64,000 nt of DNA from Foetidibacter luteolus (GTDB lineage Bacteria; Bacteroidota; Bacteroidia; Chitinophagales; Chitinophagaceae): positions 135,238-199,237 of the forward strand of contig NZ_VVIP01000003.1 in assembly GCF_009650435.1 (NCBI RefSeq). Reading direction: 5' to 3'. The notes below the pieces were generated by a model. The model was not told where the DNA came from. It searched no databases and saw nothing but the letters and a program-made list of their open reading frames with translations. Position 1 is the first letter of the stretch; each line of letters starts with the position of its first letter. Below, in pieces: positions 27,401-36,634 of this stretch. Both the position numbers and the translations under genes were made by a program.

Positions 27401-29568
27401 TAATACCCGATGCCAAAGACAGTTTTTACATTGCACCCAGAACAGGTCGTTACCAGGTAAAAATTACCGCCGGAAGAGGAGGTTGTGGTAGTACTTCGGC
27501 CATTTTCAAAGTGAAAGACTGTTCAATAAAGCTTAACAATAATAATAATGACACCACCTGCTTTAGTTATTTCTACCCTTCCGGCGGCCATGCAGATACA
27601 TCATATAAACCAAATGAACGCTGGACAAAAACAATTTACCCGGCAAAACCTGGCAGCAAGCTGAAAGTAAATTTCAGTGCCTTCCAGGTACAGCACCGTG
27701 ATGTAATATATGAAACCAACGACACTTTGTTCCTGTATGGCGGCTCCGATGCTAATGCTAAAAACGAGCTTATTAATGCATTTTCAAAATGGAACCAACC
27801 TATCCTTAATCATGATTATCATTCAATAAATGGCCCGCTTACATTTAAGTTCCGCTCTGGCGGCGGTAATGTAGGTACCTGGGATGCTATTCTATCCTGC
27901 TTTAAGCCTAAAGTGTACCGGTCAAGAATAAGCGGCAAATTTAACCGTGCCACAACCTGGGAAGTGAAAGAGGATGATGGAAAATTTACGCAGGCCCAGG
28001 CTTTTCCCCTATATGGTGATGATAGCATTATTATACAAACCGGCCATACTGTAACCATAGATACAGCAGAGCTAAGGCTTGACCAGGTATGGGTGCAAGG
28101 CGGAGCTAAACTGGTGAGTAAGTCTTTTTCTTTGACCCTAATGGACGGTACAGGCTTTGACCTTATTGCCGATGGAGACGTAGAATTGATCTCTAATGGC
28201 AGGATTGACGGCAAAGGATCAATATTGCTGCGTGGCGGGCTTACAATGGGTTATCATATAGAGGCGCCGCTTTACATTGACGGATCAATGCCGCAAGCAA
28301 TAACCTGCATTAAGGAGTGCGGTTTTGATTCCGTATTTTTTCAAAATGGTAATGGGGTAACTGTAAGCGGCGGACCTACCAGCATAAAGTACCTGATTAT
28401 GCAGGCTCAGGGTGCTTTGTATGTTAACTCTGGGTTTAATGTAGAATCATACCTGCAATTAAAAAATGGAGTGGTAAAGGTTGAAGATAAAAATGATTTG
28501 AGTTGCGGTATTTATCAAAGGAAGGCTATGTTACACGGTGGTAACAATTCAAGTTTTATTGATGGCTTTATAAAATTTCCTTCAGAAACGGCCGGCTTAA
28601 TTGTAAATTCTACAGAGAATTTCTGGTTTCCGGCGGGCTACGGTACTACTTTTAAGCCCGTAACATTGCAAATACAACGCCGGGGATATGTGCCGGAAAA
28701 TTATTTTAAGGCCCGCTATGTTAGCAAGCCGCCGCCAACTTATAACCTGCCCACCAGCATAAGCAAATTAATCAATACTGGTTACTGGCAAATTGAAAAT
28801 GAGAGAAGCATACCCGCCAGGCCTGATACAGTAACAACAGGCACCGTTTCCCTGTCGTACATTGCAGCAGACGAAGTATTGCACGACACAGCACGCCTGC
28901 GTATTGTAAAACATGATGGCAATGGAAACTGGGTTGATGTTGGCGGAGCGGCTACCCATATAGATACAGGTACTATTACTTCAACAATCCCTTTCTCAAC
29001 ATTTGGCGATTTTTCGCTGGCCTGGGCGAGCAGTACATTGCCAGTAAAATGGCTTTCTTTTTCAGCCGGAATGAAAGGTAAAGCAGTTGAACTGGTATGG
29101 CGTGTTGCCAGCGAGGTAAACTGCAGCCATTACACTATTGAGCACAGTACCGATGGGCTTGCGTTTACTGAACTGGCAAAGCTGGAAGCCCAAAGTAATT
29201 TGGCATTAAGCAAAGCTTACCGATGGCTTCATGTTAATCCCTTACGCGGCATTAATTACTACCGTATCCGGCAGGTTGATAAGGATGGCCACTTTCATTA
29301 CAGTAAAACGGAGCATGTTAGCAATGCCAATGGTGCGTGGTACAGCATTGCGCCTAACCCTGCAGGCAACTATGTACTGATAACAACCAACGATATTGTA
29401 AAGGAAGTGTACTGTTACAACGTGCATGGCAAACTGTTAAGGATAGTACGACCCCAAACCTACCAGTACCGGTTAATGCTGAATGGATTAGCGAATGGTT
29501 TGTATAACCTGAAAATTGTAACAGAAACCGCTGTTTACAACAAAAAGCTGGTAAAGACTGAGAAATAA
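24424..29568 (+). CDS. Large S8 subtilisin-like serine protease, T9SS type A cargo
   Basis: A 1714-residue secreted protease. From the ATG at 24424 it starts with a signal peptide (RLILLLITACFAIYATAQG). The ATG 11 codons upstream would spoil it. A propeptide-like region precedes the S8 domain, whose triad is visible: Asp239 in IAIMDTGVD, His278 in RGHGTACAG, and Ser459 in GTSSACANAAG. Ig-like domains follow near residues 540-630 and 960-1040 ('YQWRFNG', 'YHYQWMVDG'), with a propeller-like stretch between them. After a large beta-rich region, the last 75 residues (APNPAGNYVLI, 'YNLKIVTE', KKLVKTEK) are a type A T9SS sorting domain. It should be exported and then anchored or released. Substrates are unknown. 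Confidence 0.88.
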   Translation: MNNRLILLLITACFAIYATAQGDNLFYYYKSKKVPLRQIYGLVSVGLKNQEKSKTGIAQLFGVTKDSVQLLADGKHAFVRTGNSVSKVYVDRLITGLNKKLIAFARPAIAGISGKEATYGEDFIVSLKPGTGIVQLQGLLAKHNCVLKSKYPFAEGIYLIAAGETNDYDALKMANLFYESGLFEYAEPDFRTHNAFAGAPNDSLYFSQWAHKNNGGGMSVDSAWLITTGSTDIKIAIMDTGVDTGHADLKANLLQGFDCTTLTSNPGDGRPIYTLRGHGTACAGIVGAIANNSIGVAGIAPDCKIIPVNMMDWSGNFVTDFSIAAGLDYAWQNGAAIISNSWTASMLSGVVNDAIERAAKQGRDGKGAILLFASGNENGAVDYPASNPLVIAVGAINQCLLRKSYFPHDCNSANDDWGSNYGAGLDVVAPGVSISTTDISGKDGYNNYGDYIQIFTGTSSACANAAGVMALILSANPELTATEARMAMETSCDKISGYNFKMTEGNPAGIWNDEVGYGLVNAYKAVQAAISGLFCTVEATAASTMLCKGTSVELSVLNPSAMAAYQWRFNGVANDSSRTTFIAKEAGTYDVTVTHSNGCTAVSAPITVTAPEADSLIADAGGPVSICTGGEAVRIGGMPSARGGVKIVGKKRGYGVYFRETPSDGGLLKFDTENPRDYSLDSIIPLPAITENTDCTGDFTPLGYYLLTRTGNLIRMDTITREQTFIAKLVFKAGLSSNKVSWTGLAWDPVSKQLYAVAHDESYHSYLYTVDLITGIAIVRTPVNAPGLISWIAFNSNGTLFAFYYKYDNGLYDNGIVRLDKHTGSSYGDVAYLNYGEDIYRLDGGFDPLNGKLYLSTYYYSWDGVNQGADLREMDTLTLNTTVKGAVGDFSVVGATSISGGNYDYTWSPSEYLSNSKDANPLANPLKETTYTLTVKDYCGNVAVSSIKITPGAGKPAIKIAAPKDSICEGESVRLSATKNANYHYQWMVDGKIIPDAKDSFYIAPRTGRYQVKITAGRGGCGSTSAIFKVKDCSIKLNNNNNDTTCFSYFYPSGGHADTSYKPNERWTKTIYPAKPGSKLKVNFSAFQVQHRDVIYETNDTLFLYGGSDANAKNELINAFSKWNQPILNHDYHSINGPLTFKFRSGGGNVGTWDAILSCFKPKVYRSRISGKFNRATTWEVKEDDGKFTQAQAFPLYGDDSIIIQTGHTVTIDTAELRLDQVWVQGGAKLVSKSFSLTLMDGTGFDLIADGDVELISNGRIDGKGSILLRGGLTMGYHIEAPLYIDGSMPQAITCIKECGFDSVFFQNGNGVTVSGGPTSIKYLIMQAQGALYVNSGFNVESYLQLKNGVVKVEDKNDLSCGIYQRKAMLHGGNNSSFIDGFIKFPSETAGLIVNSTENFWFPAGYGTTFKPVTLQIQRRGYVPENYFKARYVSKPPPTYNLPTSISKLINTGYWQIENERSIPARPDTVTTGTVSLSYIAADEVLHDTARLRIVKHDGNGNWVDVGGAATHIDTGTITSTIPFSTFGDFSLAWASSTLPVKWLSFSAGMKGKAVELVWRVASEVNCSHYTIEHSTDGLAFTELAKLEAQSNLALSKAYRWLHVNPLRGINYYRIRQVDKDGHFHYSKTEHVSNANGAWYSIAPNPAGNYVLITTNDIVKEVYCYNVHGKLLRIVRPQTYQYRLMLNGLANGLYNLKIVTETAVYNKKLVKTEK

Positions 29569-29775
29569 AGTGCATTTTTCTTGATTTTTAAGATGCTGCT
29601 ATTGTGCATGACCAGCCAGAAGTAAGAACATTTGCTAGATACCGTTTGGGCAGCCATTAAAAACGCAACAAAGAACCTCAATGGCCGCATACCCTGATAT
29701 CCGGGGGTCATTTGTATTACGAAGTAAGGAAATCTGATATTTGGACCCAGGTTAAAAACCTGTCCCAAAAAGCCG

Positions 29776-29980
29776 GGGTGTGTTGCAACTTCGGGTGAGG
29801 GATTGAAGCGGATACCCCGCTGAGGGCTTTGTGCGGCAGCTTTGTGGCGGAGTATGAGCGGAAAGCCCGGCCCCTTGCGCAGCTTGGGGACACCCCCAAA
29901 AACAAGTACGAAGGGTGAAGTACGAAGTACTTACCTATGTAAGGTGTATGATGTGGGATGTACGATGTAAAATGCACGAT
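29776..29980 (+). repeat. Family B dispersed repeat, copy 3, with word tract
   Basis: The core (29776-29898) reads CTTCGGGTGAGGGATTGAAG, then GAGCGGAAAGCCCGGCC and CTTGGGGACACCCCC. Next comes a tract of AAGTACGAAG, GTACGAAGTACTT and GTATGATGTGGGATGTACG words. The same tract in the same relative position accompanies copy 2. The gap 29569-30070 holds nothing else that I recognise. Confidence 0.75.
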
Positions 29981-30070
29981 AACATGTGTCTGAAAATTCA
30001 CGATTCAATAGTTAATTAGCCAGAACCCCAAACCAATCAACCCTATTTTTGTTGAGCAACAAAACCCTTT

Positions 30071-30565
30071 ATGAGCAGAGTGTATTCTTTAAAGGCTGTG
30101 CAAAAAATTCCGGCAGGTATTGAAGATGTATGGGCTTTTTTTAGCAATCCCGGCAACCTGAAGGACATAACGCCCGGCCACCTGGCTTTTAAGGTTACCA
30201 GTAAACACCATGGCAACCATATATATGCCGGACAGGTTATTGAATATAAAGTAAGCCCGTTACTGGGCATTCCGCTATACTGGATGACGGAGATTACCCA
30301 CGTAAATCACCTGCAGTTTTTTGCGGATGAGCAACGTTACGGACCGTACAGCCTGTGGCACCACCAACACCATTTTAAACCTGTGGCCGGCGGTGTGGAA
30401 ATGACGGATATTGTACACTATAAAATTCCGTTTTGGGTTATTGGCGATATGGCCAATACGTTATTTGTGCGGGCACAATTAAAAAAGATATTCATTTACC
30501 GATATGCTGTAGTGGAAAAATTGTTTGGTTCGTGGCCTGGGGAGGTTAGCAACATTGAGTTTTAA
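30071..30565 (+). CDS. SRPBCC (START-like) family protein
   Basis: A 164-residue protein of the SRPBCC ligand-binding fold. It begins with the typical 'KAVQKIPAGIEDVWAFFSNPGNLKDITP' opening and ends with a long helix (LFVRAQLKKIFIYRYAVVEKLFG). Members bind lipids or other hydrophobic ligands, and some are annotated as cell-division inhibitor-like without proof. It has no signal peptide and is therefore cytoplasmic. Its stop codon overlaps that of lpxA on the other strand (shared TTAA, 30562-30565), so the two genes converge without an intergenic terminator. Confidence 0.82.
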   Translation: MSRVYSLKAVQKIPAGIEDVWAFFSNPGNLKDITPGHLAFKVTSKHHGNHIYAGQVIEYKVSPLLGIPLYWMTEITHVNHLQFFADEQRYGPYSLWHHQHHFKPVAGGVEMTDIVHYKIPFWVIGDMANTLFVRAQLKKIFIYRYAVVEKLFGSWPGEVSNIEF

Positions 30566-31359
30566 TCGTCTTCGCTCATGCCTTTTACATAGCGTTTAAT
30601 AACGCCACGGCCGCTTTCTCTGATGAAAGTGAGAATTTCATCCCGCTCGTCGCTGGCGGTCATTTCTTCTTCAATGTATTCCATTGCCTGGGAAATGTTC
30701 ATGCCTTTGTTGTAGATGGTGCGGTAGATATCCAGGATGTGGTTGATCTTATCAATTGAAAAGCCCCTGCGTTTTAGGCCTACGCTGTTTACGCCGCCAT
30801 AGCTTAAAGGGTTGCGAACGGCTTTTATGTACGGGGGCACATCTTTACCTACCAGGCTGCCCCCGCCAATGTAAGCGTGCTGGCCAATGTGTACAAACTG
30901 GTGAACGGCGCATACACCGGCTATCCAGGCCCAGTCGTCAACCGTTACGTGGCCTGCCAACTGGCTGTTATTGCTCATTACACAGTTATTGCCTACTACG
31001 CAGTCGTGGGCAATATGGCAATAGGCCATAATAAGGCAGTTATTGCCCACCCGTGTTTTCCAGCGGTCTGTAGTGCCGCGGTTGATGGTAACAAACTCTC
31101 TTATGGTAGTGTTATCGCCCACTTCTACAAATGTCCGTTCACCGTTAAACTTAAGGTCTTGCGGAATGGCTGCTATAACCGCACCCGGAAAAATGCGGCA
31201 GTTTTTGCCAATGCGTGCCCCTTCCATTATGGTAACATTGCTGCCAATCCAGGTACCCTCTCCAATCTCAACATCCTGGTGAATAACAGTAAAAGGGTCA
31301 ACCTTTACGTTGGTGGCAAGCTTTGCATTGGGGTGAATGTATGTATGCGGGTGAATCAT
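30562..31359 (-). CDS. lpxA: Acyl-ACP--UDP-N-acetylglucosamine O-acyltransferase
   Basis: A 265-residue left-handed beta-helix enzyme that starts lipid A synthesis by moving a 3-hydroxyacyl chain from ACP to UDP-GlcNAc. The hexapeptide repeats run from about residue 2 to 190. The catalytic region CHIAHDC (His118 corresponds to the E. coli His125) and the 'IREFVTINRGT' block are conserved. A helical C-terminal domain follows. It lies 101 bp downstream of lpxC/fabZ on the same strand, consistent with one operon. Its 3' end overlaps a convergent gene by 4 bp. Confidence 0.95.
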   Translation of the reverse strand: MIHPHTYIHPNAKLATNVKVDPFTVIHQDVEIGEGTWIGSNVTIMEGARIGKNCRIFPGAVIAAIPQDLKFNGERTFVEVGDNTTIREFVTINRGTTDRWKTRVGNNCLIMAYCHIAHDCVVGNNCVMSNNSQLAGHVTVDDWAWIAGVCAVHQFVHIGQHAYIGGGSLVGKDVPPYIKAVRNPLSYGGVNSVGLKRRGFSIDKINHILDIYRTIYNKGMNISQAMEYIEEEMTASDERDEILTFIRESGRGVIKRYVKGMSEDD

Positions 31360-31460
31360 GCAGATATTATCGCTTATCGCTTGGTTTTATTGTGCATTAA
31401 TGCCGGATTGCAGTTGCAGGCGGCGCAAAAATAGCTTTATTCAGCCATCCTGTTACAGTT

Positions 31461-32873
31461 TTAACTTCTCTTCACAATTTGTGCAACCAGGTCGGCCTCG
31501 GTAGCTACCTTGCCACCTACATACACGGTACCTTTCATTTCGCAAATGCCGCGGCGTATGGGGGCCGAAAGTTCCATTTTTAAAATCATGGTATCGCCCG
31601 GCCTTACCATTTGTTTAAACTTACAGTTGTCAATCTTTAAAAAGTAGGTATCGTATTTGGCATCTGTTTTACCGTTTTGGGCAGCGTTAATACACAGTAT
31701 GCCCCCCGTTTGTGCCAGTGCTTCAATTTGCAAAACACCCGGCATTACAGGATTGCCGGGAAAATGCCCCTGGAAAAACCACTCATTAAAGGTTACGTTC
31801 TTAATGCCTACAATGCGTGTATCGGTAAGCTCTATTATTTTATCTACCAGCAAAAAAGGAAAGCGGTGGGGCAATGTTTTTTCAATATGCTCCAGGTTGT
31901 ACACAGCGGGCAATGTGGGATCGTATACAGGCACATCTTTAACATGCCTGTTCTTTTTTATGTACTGCTTAATTTTTTTGGCAAACTCTACATTGGTACT
32001 GTGGCCGGGCCTGTTGGCAATAATGCGTGCCTTAATGGGGTATCCAATAAGGGCAAGGTCTCCCACCACATCCAGCAGCTTGTGGCGTGCCGGTTCGTTA
32101 GGAAAGCGCAGTTCCAGGTTGTTAAGGTAACCTTCGCTCTTAACTTCCATCTTTTCCCGGCCAAAAGCTTTGGCCAGGCGGCTCATTTCGTCTTCGGTAA
32201 CGGGTTTGTCCACTACCACAATGGCGTTGTTGATGTCTCCGCCTTTGATAAGATTATTGTCCAGCAGCATTTCCAGCTCATGTAAAAAGCAAAAAGTGCG
32301 GCAGGGAGCTATTTCGTTTTTAAAGTCGCGTATGGTTTTAAGGCCGGCATGCTGTGTACCCAGTACCGGGCTGTTAAAATCTATCAACGTGGTAATCTGG
32401 TATTCTATGGCCGGTAAGGCAACCATTTCAACGCGTTTTACCTCATCGTAATGGTAAATATTTTCATCCAGGCTGTACCATATTTTAGCGGCATCCTGCT
32501 CTGTAACGCCGGCTTCTTCAATCAGCTCAATAAAAGGCTCCGAACTGCCATCTACAATAGGTATTTCAGGGCCATTCAGCTCAATTAAAACGTTATCCAC
32601 GCCCATGCCCACTAATGCAGCCAGTATATGCTCCACCGTGCTCACTTTTACCTCGCCCAGTTGCAGGGTAGTACCGCGGCTTGTATCGGTAACCAGGTCG
32701 CAATCGGCTTTTATTACCGGTTTATTGGGCAGGTCAATGCGTTGAAACTGAAAGCCAAAACCTGGGTTGGCAGGGTGCAACGTCATGTCAACTAAAATAC
32801 CGGTGTGCAGGCCTGTACCGCTGATATGAACTGTTGAACCAAGTGTATGCTGTTTATCTGGATTAAAACTCAT
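31461..32873 (-). CDS. lpxC/fabZ: Bifunctional LpxC deacetylase / FabZ dehydratase
   Basis: A 470-residue fusion. Residues 1-300 are LpxC, the zinc deacetylase that commits UDP-acyl-GlcNAc to lipid A. The zinc ligands are in TVEHILAAL and in HKLLDVVGD, with a late RPGHSTN block. Residues 315-465 are FabZ, the 3-hydroxyacyl-ACP dehydratase of fatty acid synthesis, with PHRFPFLLVD and FFQGHFPGNPVMPGVLQIE holding the catalytic His and Glu. The fusion is known throughout Bacteroidota. It links acyl-chain supply with lipid A commitment in one polypeptide. The ATG at 32873 directly precedes the conserved 'HTLGSTVHISGTGLHTG'. Confidence 0.95.
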   Translation of the reverse strand: MSFNPDKQHTLGSTVHISGTGLHTGILVDMTLHPANPGFGFQFQRIDLPNKPVIKADCDLVTDTSRGTTLQLGEVKVSTVEHILAALVGMGVDNVLIELNGPEIPIVDGSSEPFIELIEEAGVTEQDAAKIWYSLDENIYHYDEVKRVEMVALPAIEYQITTLIDFNSPVLGTQHAGLKTIRDFKNEIAPCRTFCFLHELEMLLDNNLIKGGDINNAIVVVDKPVTEDEMSRLAKAFGREKMEVKSEGYLNNLELRFPNEPARHKLLDVVGDLALIGYPIKARIIANRPGHSTNVEFAKKIKQYIKKNRHVKDVPVYDPTLPAVYNLEHIEKTLPHRFPFLLVDKIIELTDTRIVGIKNVTFNEWFFQGHFPGNPVMPGVLQIEALAQTGGILCINAAQNGKTDAKYDTYFLKIDNCKFKQMVRPGDTMILKMELSAPIRRGICEMKGTVYVGGKVATEADLVAQIVKRS

Positions 32874-33193
32874 AATAAAACTGGTTAATTAAATTTCCGG
32901 CAATGGGTAAAAATAACAGAATAATTCAAAATACCTAAAATCTTTGCCCTGCTAAAACGCGGCTAAGGTACTATGCGGTGTGATAAAAAACCGCGTGGCC
33001 GAATAACAATTGCCATGCCGCCTGTTGAAAAACAGGGTGATTGGCAAAACCCTGTAATTATATTTTTCGTAGGTTAAACTGGCTTTGCCACAGTAACCTG
33101 GATATAGCAGGCACAAGAATTAAGCGCTAACTGCAGAGCTCTTACCATCTTTCACATTTGTGCCGTTTAGTTTACCGATAAGAAGAATTTTTT
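32874..33193. other. Intergenic region between lpxC/fabZ and the TonB receptor
   Basis: Contains CCGCGTGGCC, a CCCTGTTTTTCAACAGG-like inverted pair near 33023-33050 and CAGGGTTTTGCC words, but no ORF or recognised riboswitch. I checked it for a cobalamin-box pattern because a TonB receptor follows, and did not find one. Confidence 0.35.
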
Positions 33194-33290
33194 GGGCGCC
33201 CCCAAAGGGCCGGGCTTTACGCTTATACTCCGCCACATGACCCCCGCTGCCAGACCGTCAGCGGGGAACTATGTTCGCAACTTTCGTCAA
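33194..33290 (-). repeat. Family B dispersed repeat, copy 4 (degenerate)
   Basis: It retains GGCGCCCCCAAAGGGCCGGG, CTTATACTCCGCCACA and CGTCAGCGGGG but has lost the TTCAATCCCTCACCC end. It lies 154 bp before the TonB receptor start. Confidence 0.6.
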
Positions 33291-33443
33291 AGCAACATTT
33301 AGTTGCTTTTTCTCAGTTGTGCTTCAATCCCTGGCGCTAAAGTGCATCAGCCTGCCGGAGGTTTTAGCCTGTTAAATGGCCATAAGCTAACTGATTAAAA
33401 ACTGCATCGTCATACCTATTGTTAACCTTCTAATTTTGGCTTT

Positions 33444-35711
33444 ATGAAAAGGCTTCTCTCCCTGTCGTTTTTTTGCCTTACCATTTTTTCTGCTGCAAAT
33501 GCCAACCACCATTATATAAAAGGCGTAATTAAAGACGAACAAACACAGCTTCCACTGTCTTTTGTTACTATTTCAGTAAAAGAAACAGCCAAAGCCGCCA
33601 TTACGGATGAGTTGGGGAAATTTATTTTCGGAGACCTTAAGGAGAGTACTTATACACTGGTTATATCTTCCATCGGCTACATGCAACAGACGGTTACGTT
33701 ACAGTCAGCCGAAGATGAAGCACAAACTGTTCACCTTTCCCTACGGCGCAGTTACCTGGCGCTGGCCGATGTTACTGTTACTGCCAACACATTGCTGCAC
33801 AGTACCAACACCATTGGCGCTATTGATATGAAGTTGCGGCCGGTACGCACCTCGCAGGATTTACTGCGTTGTGTACCCGGCCTTTTTATAGCCCAGCATG
33901 CCGGTGGCGGCAAGGCCGAGCAAATTTTCCTGCGTGGGTTTGATATTGACCATGGAACGGATGTGAACATATCCGTGGATGGCATACCGGTTAATATGGT
34001 GTCTCATGCGCATGGGCAGGGTTATGCCGACCTGCATTTCCTGATACCGGAAACCATAGAAAAGCTTGACTTTGGCAAAGGCCCTTATTATACCGGCAAA
34101 GGAGACTTTACAACGGCTGGGTATGTGGCTTTTACAACCAAAGACGCATTGGATAATAACGAGGTTAAGCTGGAAGCAGGCAACTTTAGCACCATGCGTG
34201 CCCTGGCATTGCTGAACATAATACCCAAACAAAAAAGGTTGAAGAACCCCAACCAATCTGCCTACATAGCTGCTGAATACAATTATAGCAACGGGCCTTT
34301 TACCTCTCCTCAGTATTTTAACCGGTATAATGTATTTGCCAAATACCGTACACTCATTGGCAAAAAGAATTTGCTGAACATATCCGCGTCAGACTTCGGC
34401 AGCAAGTGGAATGCCAGCGGGCAAATACCCGAGAGGGCGGTTAAGCAGGGGCTTATTGGCAGGTTTGGCAGTATTGACGATTCAGAGGGTGGCTCAACCG
34501 GCAGGACTAATATAAACCTGCAGTTGAAAACGCAATTAAATGAGCGCACAACTTTAAGCCAGCAACTGTTTTACAGCAACTACCGGTTTGAACTGTTTAG
34601 CAACTTTACATTCTTTTTAAATGATCCGGTTAACGGGGATGAGATAAGGCAATACGAAAAGCGGAACCTGGGTGGTTACAATATGGCCCTGCAAAAAAAA
34701 TGGGCTTTGGGCAACAGGGATGCGGAAAGTACCTGGAGTGCCGGCAGCCGTTACGACGCTACCAACGGCAGCAGGCTTAGCCGGGCGGTTAAGCGTATGC
34801 CGCTTAACGAAGACTATGCCTGGGGAAACATACGCCAGTTGAATAGCTGGGTGTACTGGGATAACGCTATAGCTATTACAGATAAGCTGCAATTAAATGC
34901 CGGGGTGCGGTATGATTATTTTTATTTTAATTATGCAGACCTGTTGCGCAATGCACAGGCAGGCAAAGCCCACGCCGGTACGTTAAGCCCCAAGCTTAAC
35001 TTGAATTATCGCCTGTCTAACGTATTAAACCTGTATGTAAAAACAGGCAAGAGCTTTCACAGCAACGATGCAAGGGTTTCCGTGCTACAGAACGGCAGGC
35101 AGATAGCCCCGGCGGCTTATGGTTTTGATATTGGCGCCGATGGCAAGCTGGGTGAGCATGTATTTTTCAACCTTGCGTTCTGGCAACTGAACCTTGACCA
35201 GGAATTTGTATATGTTGGCGATGAAGCCATAGTGGAACCCGGCGGTAAAAGCCGCAGGCGGGGCATTGATTTTTCCCTGCGCACACAAATAGCCAAATGG
35301 CTGTATGCCGATGTTGATGCCAACTATGCCAGCCCAGTTTTGCTGAATGTGCCTAAAAATGAAAACCGCATTCCGCTGGCGCCACGGTTTAGCAGTATGG
35401 GCGGCCTGTCGGCAAAATTCAGCAAGGGTATAGAAGCGTCTTTGCGTTACCGCTGGTTACCGGCCCGCCCTGCTAATGAAACCAACACAGTAAGAACAAG
35501 GGGGTACTTTGTAAACGATGCGGTATTGCGTTACAGCAATAACCACTGGCAATACCAGCTAACTATTGAGAACCTTTTAAATACCGACTGGAACGAAGCG
35601 CAGTTTGATACGGAAAGCCGCCTGCGGAATGAGCAGGAGCCGGTAACGGAACTGCATTATACACCCGGGGTGCCGTTTAGCATAAGAGTGGGGGTGGGGT
35701 ATAGGTTTTGA
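33444..35711 (+). CDS. TonB-dependent outer-membrane receptor
   Basis: A 755-residue receptor with a signal peptide to about residue 20. An N-terminal carboxypeptidase-regulatory-like domain (about 22-105, 'IKGVIKDEQTQLPLSFVTI') is followed by a plug (about 110-230) and a 22-strand barrel ending in a terminal Phe (VGVGYRF). The plug holds an unusual acidic and His-rich segment, FDIDHGTDVNISVDG followed by SHAHGQGYADLHF, which might favour a metal-linked ligand, but that is a guess. There is no SusD partner, so it is not a SusC-type receptor. A TAATTTTG element five bases before the ATG matches a -7 consensus but would make the message nearly leaderless. The gene sits on the opposite strand inside the split lpx cluster. 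Confidence 0.85.
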   Translation: MKRLLSLSFFCLTIFSAANANHHYIKGVIKDEQTQLPLSFVTISVKETAKAAITDELGKFIFGDLKESTYTLVISSIGYMQQTVTLQSAEDEAQTVHLSLRRSYLALADVTVTANTLLHSTNTIGAIDMKLRPVRTSQDLLRCVPGLFIAQHAGGGKAEQIFLRGFDIDHGTDVNISVDGIPVNMVSHAHGQGYADLHFLIPETIEKLDFGKGPYYTGKGDFTTAGYVAFTTKDALDNNEVKLEAGNFSTMRALALLNIIPKQKRLKNPNQSAYIAAEYNYSNGPFTSPQYFNRYNVFAKYRTLIGKKNLLNISASDFGSKWNASGQIPERAVKQGLIGRFGSIDDSEGGSTGRTNINLQLKTQLNERTTLSQQLFYSNYRFELFSNFTFFLNDPVNGDEIRQYEKRNLGGYNMALQKKWALGNRDAESTWSAGSRYDATNGSRLSRAVKRMPLNEDYAWGNIRQLNSWVYWDNAIAITDKLQLNAGVRYDYFYFNYADLLRNAQAGKAHAGTLSPKLNLNYRLSNVLNLYVKTGKSFHSNDARVSVLQNGRQIAPAAYGFDIGADGKLGEHVFFNLAFWQLNLDQEFVYVGDEAIVEPGGKSRRRGIDFSLRTQIAKWLYADVDANYASPVLLNVPKNENRIPLAPRFSSMGGLSAKFSKGIEASLRYRWLPARPANETNTVRTRGYFVNDAVLRYSNNHWQYQLTIENLLNTDWNEAQFDTESRLRNEQEPVTELHYTPGVPFSIRVGVGYRF

Positions 35712-35721
35712 GAGGTGCGTG

Positions 35722-35783
35722 ACATGGTTAGTAGTGAATGGTGAGTAGGGAGTGGTGAATGGTGAGTGGTGAGTGGGGGATAT
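35722..35783. repeat. Degenerate word tract (GTGAATGGTGAGT type)
   Basis: Consecutive variants of GTAGTGAATGGTGAG, AGGGAGTGGTGAATG and GTGAGTGGTGAGTGG. The same word family is found at 9504-9580 and 10145-10170. Confidence 0.55.
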
Positions 35784-35829
35784 ATTACCATGCCGGTGAC
35801 AGCCACCAAACTGAATAGTAAATGATGTT

Positions 35830-36279
35830 TTAGCCCTGCTCTAAGTCATCAAGTAATAGTGATAATTCTGAAGTTAGAATAATGTCCTTGAAACGTTTTG
35901 CTTTAAGCCCGTTATAAAGTTGCATATCGCCTGTCCACAATTTTCCTTCTAAATGTTTTGTCAATGCTACAAACACTGTATCATCAGGGTCAATTGACTT
36001 TAGTTGTGCTTCGGTCTTGATTAAAAGGTCTTGCGGAATAAGCCGTTCGTCAATGAAAGTGATGTGTTGAGTTACAAGTTCTTCAAGTTCTAAAAGTAGT
36101 TCTTCAGTCAGTTTTGTTATTTTTAAAAGTTTGTTGCGGTGTCGTTGAATTTCAACTTTTAAATAACTGCAGGTAAAAAATTGAAAGTGGTCTTTAGAAT
36201 GTAATAGGATTTTCCCGATACGGCTGTTGGAATTAAGAATGGCACTAAAAACAATGTTTGTATCAACGATAATTTTCAT
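35830..36279 (-). CDS. PIN-domain toxin of a type II toxin-antitoxin pair
   Basis: A 149-residue PIN-fold ribonuclease-like protein. The acidic metal site is visible: Asp6 in IIVDTNIV, Glu43 in LKVEIQRH, and the late DPDDTVF and WTGDMQ aspartates (about 97-100 and 118). Free PIN proteins paired with a small upstream partner usually act as toxins that cut RNA. The start ATG overlaps the stop of the small upstream gene (ATGA, 36276-36279), so the two are translationally coupled. Base composition is more AT-rich than the lpx genes around it, which suggests acquisition. The RNA target is unknown. Confidence 0.8.
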   Translation of the reverse strand: MKIIVDTNIVFSAILNSNSRIGKILLHSKDHFQFFTCSYLKVEIQRHRNKLLKITKLTEELLLELEELVTQHITFIDERLIPQDLLIKTEAQLKSIDPDDTVFVALTKHLEGKLWTGDMQLYNGLKAKRFKDIILTSELSLLLDDLEQG

Positions 36280-36479
36280 TTAATCAGTTTGTTCCTGTTT
36301 TTAGTCCACCACTTTTCATTAACTTCTTTTGCAATTTTATCTACTTCTTTTTGGTCTGTTTTAAAGTTAGCAGTCAGCTCTTTGTAGCGTGCATAATTCA
36401 GAAAATCCTGTAGGTCTTCAGTATCCACAGAAGATGGCAGCCGTATAATTATTTCTTTTTTTGTTCTTTCTACTAACAT
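36276..36479 (-). CDS. Small antitoxin-like partner of the PIN protein
   Basis: A 67-residue protein with an N-terminal strand (EIIIRLPSSVD) and a helical, Lys/Glu-rich C-terminus. The size, position before the PIN gene and 4-bp overlap fit an antitoxin. The N-terminal strand could be a DNA-binding or dimerisation element, but no ribbon-helix-helix or AbrB signature is certain. The C-terminal helices would wrap the toxin. I do not recognise its family. Confidence 0.6.
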   Translation of the reverse strand: MLVERTKKEIIIRLPSSVDTEDLQDFLNYARYKELTANFKTDQKEVDKIAKEVNEKWWTKNRNKLIK

Positions 36480-36634
36480 TGCTCGAATATTTGTCCGAAG
36501 TTACCATTTTTTCCCGTTGTCTAATTTATGAAGCTGCTGACAAAATGGTGTGCAACAATTTGAAACATGAGGAGGTACCAGGAAAGCAATTCATGTATAT
36601 AATCTACCATGCGGGAAAAGCCCCATAGTATTCC

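Noticed and set aside
29535..30001. Minus-strand ORFs of 77 and 94 codons after the subtilase gene
   Set aside because: They consist of family B copy 3 and the TACATC-like word tract. The same peptide words recur at the other copies.
32874..33443. Cobalamin riboswitch before the TonB receptor
   Set aside because: No B12-box pattern was found in this gap, only a family B remnant and short inverted pairs.
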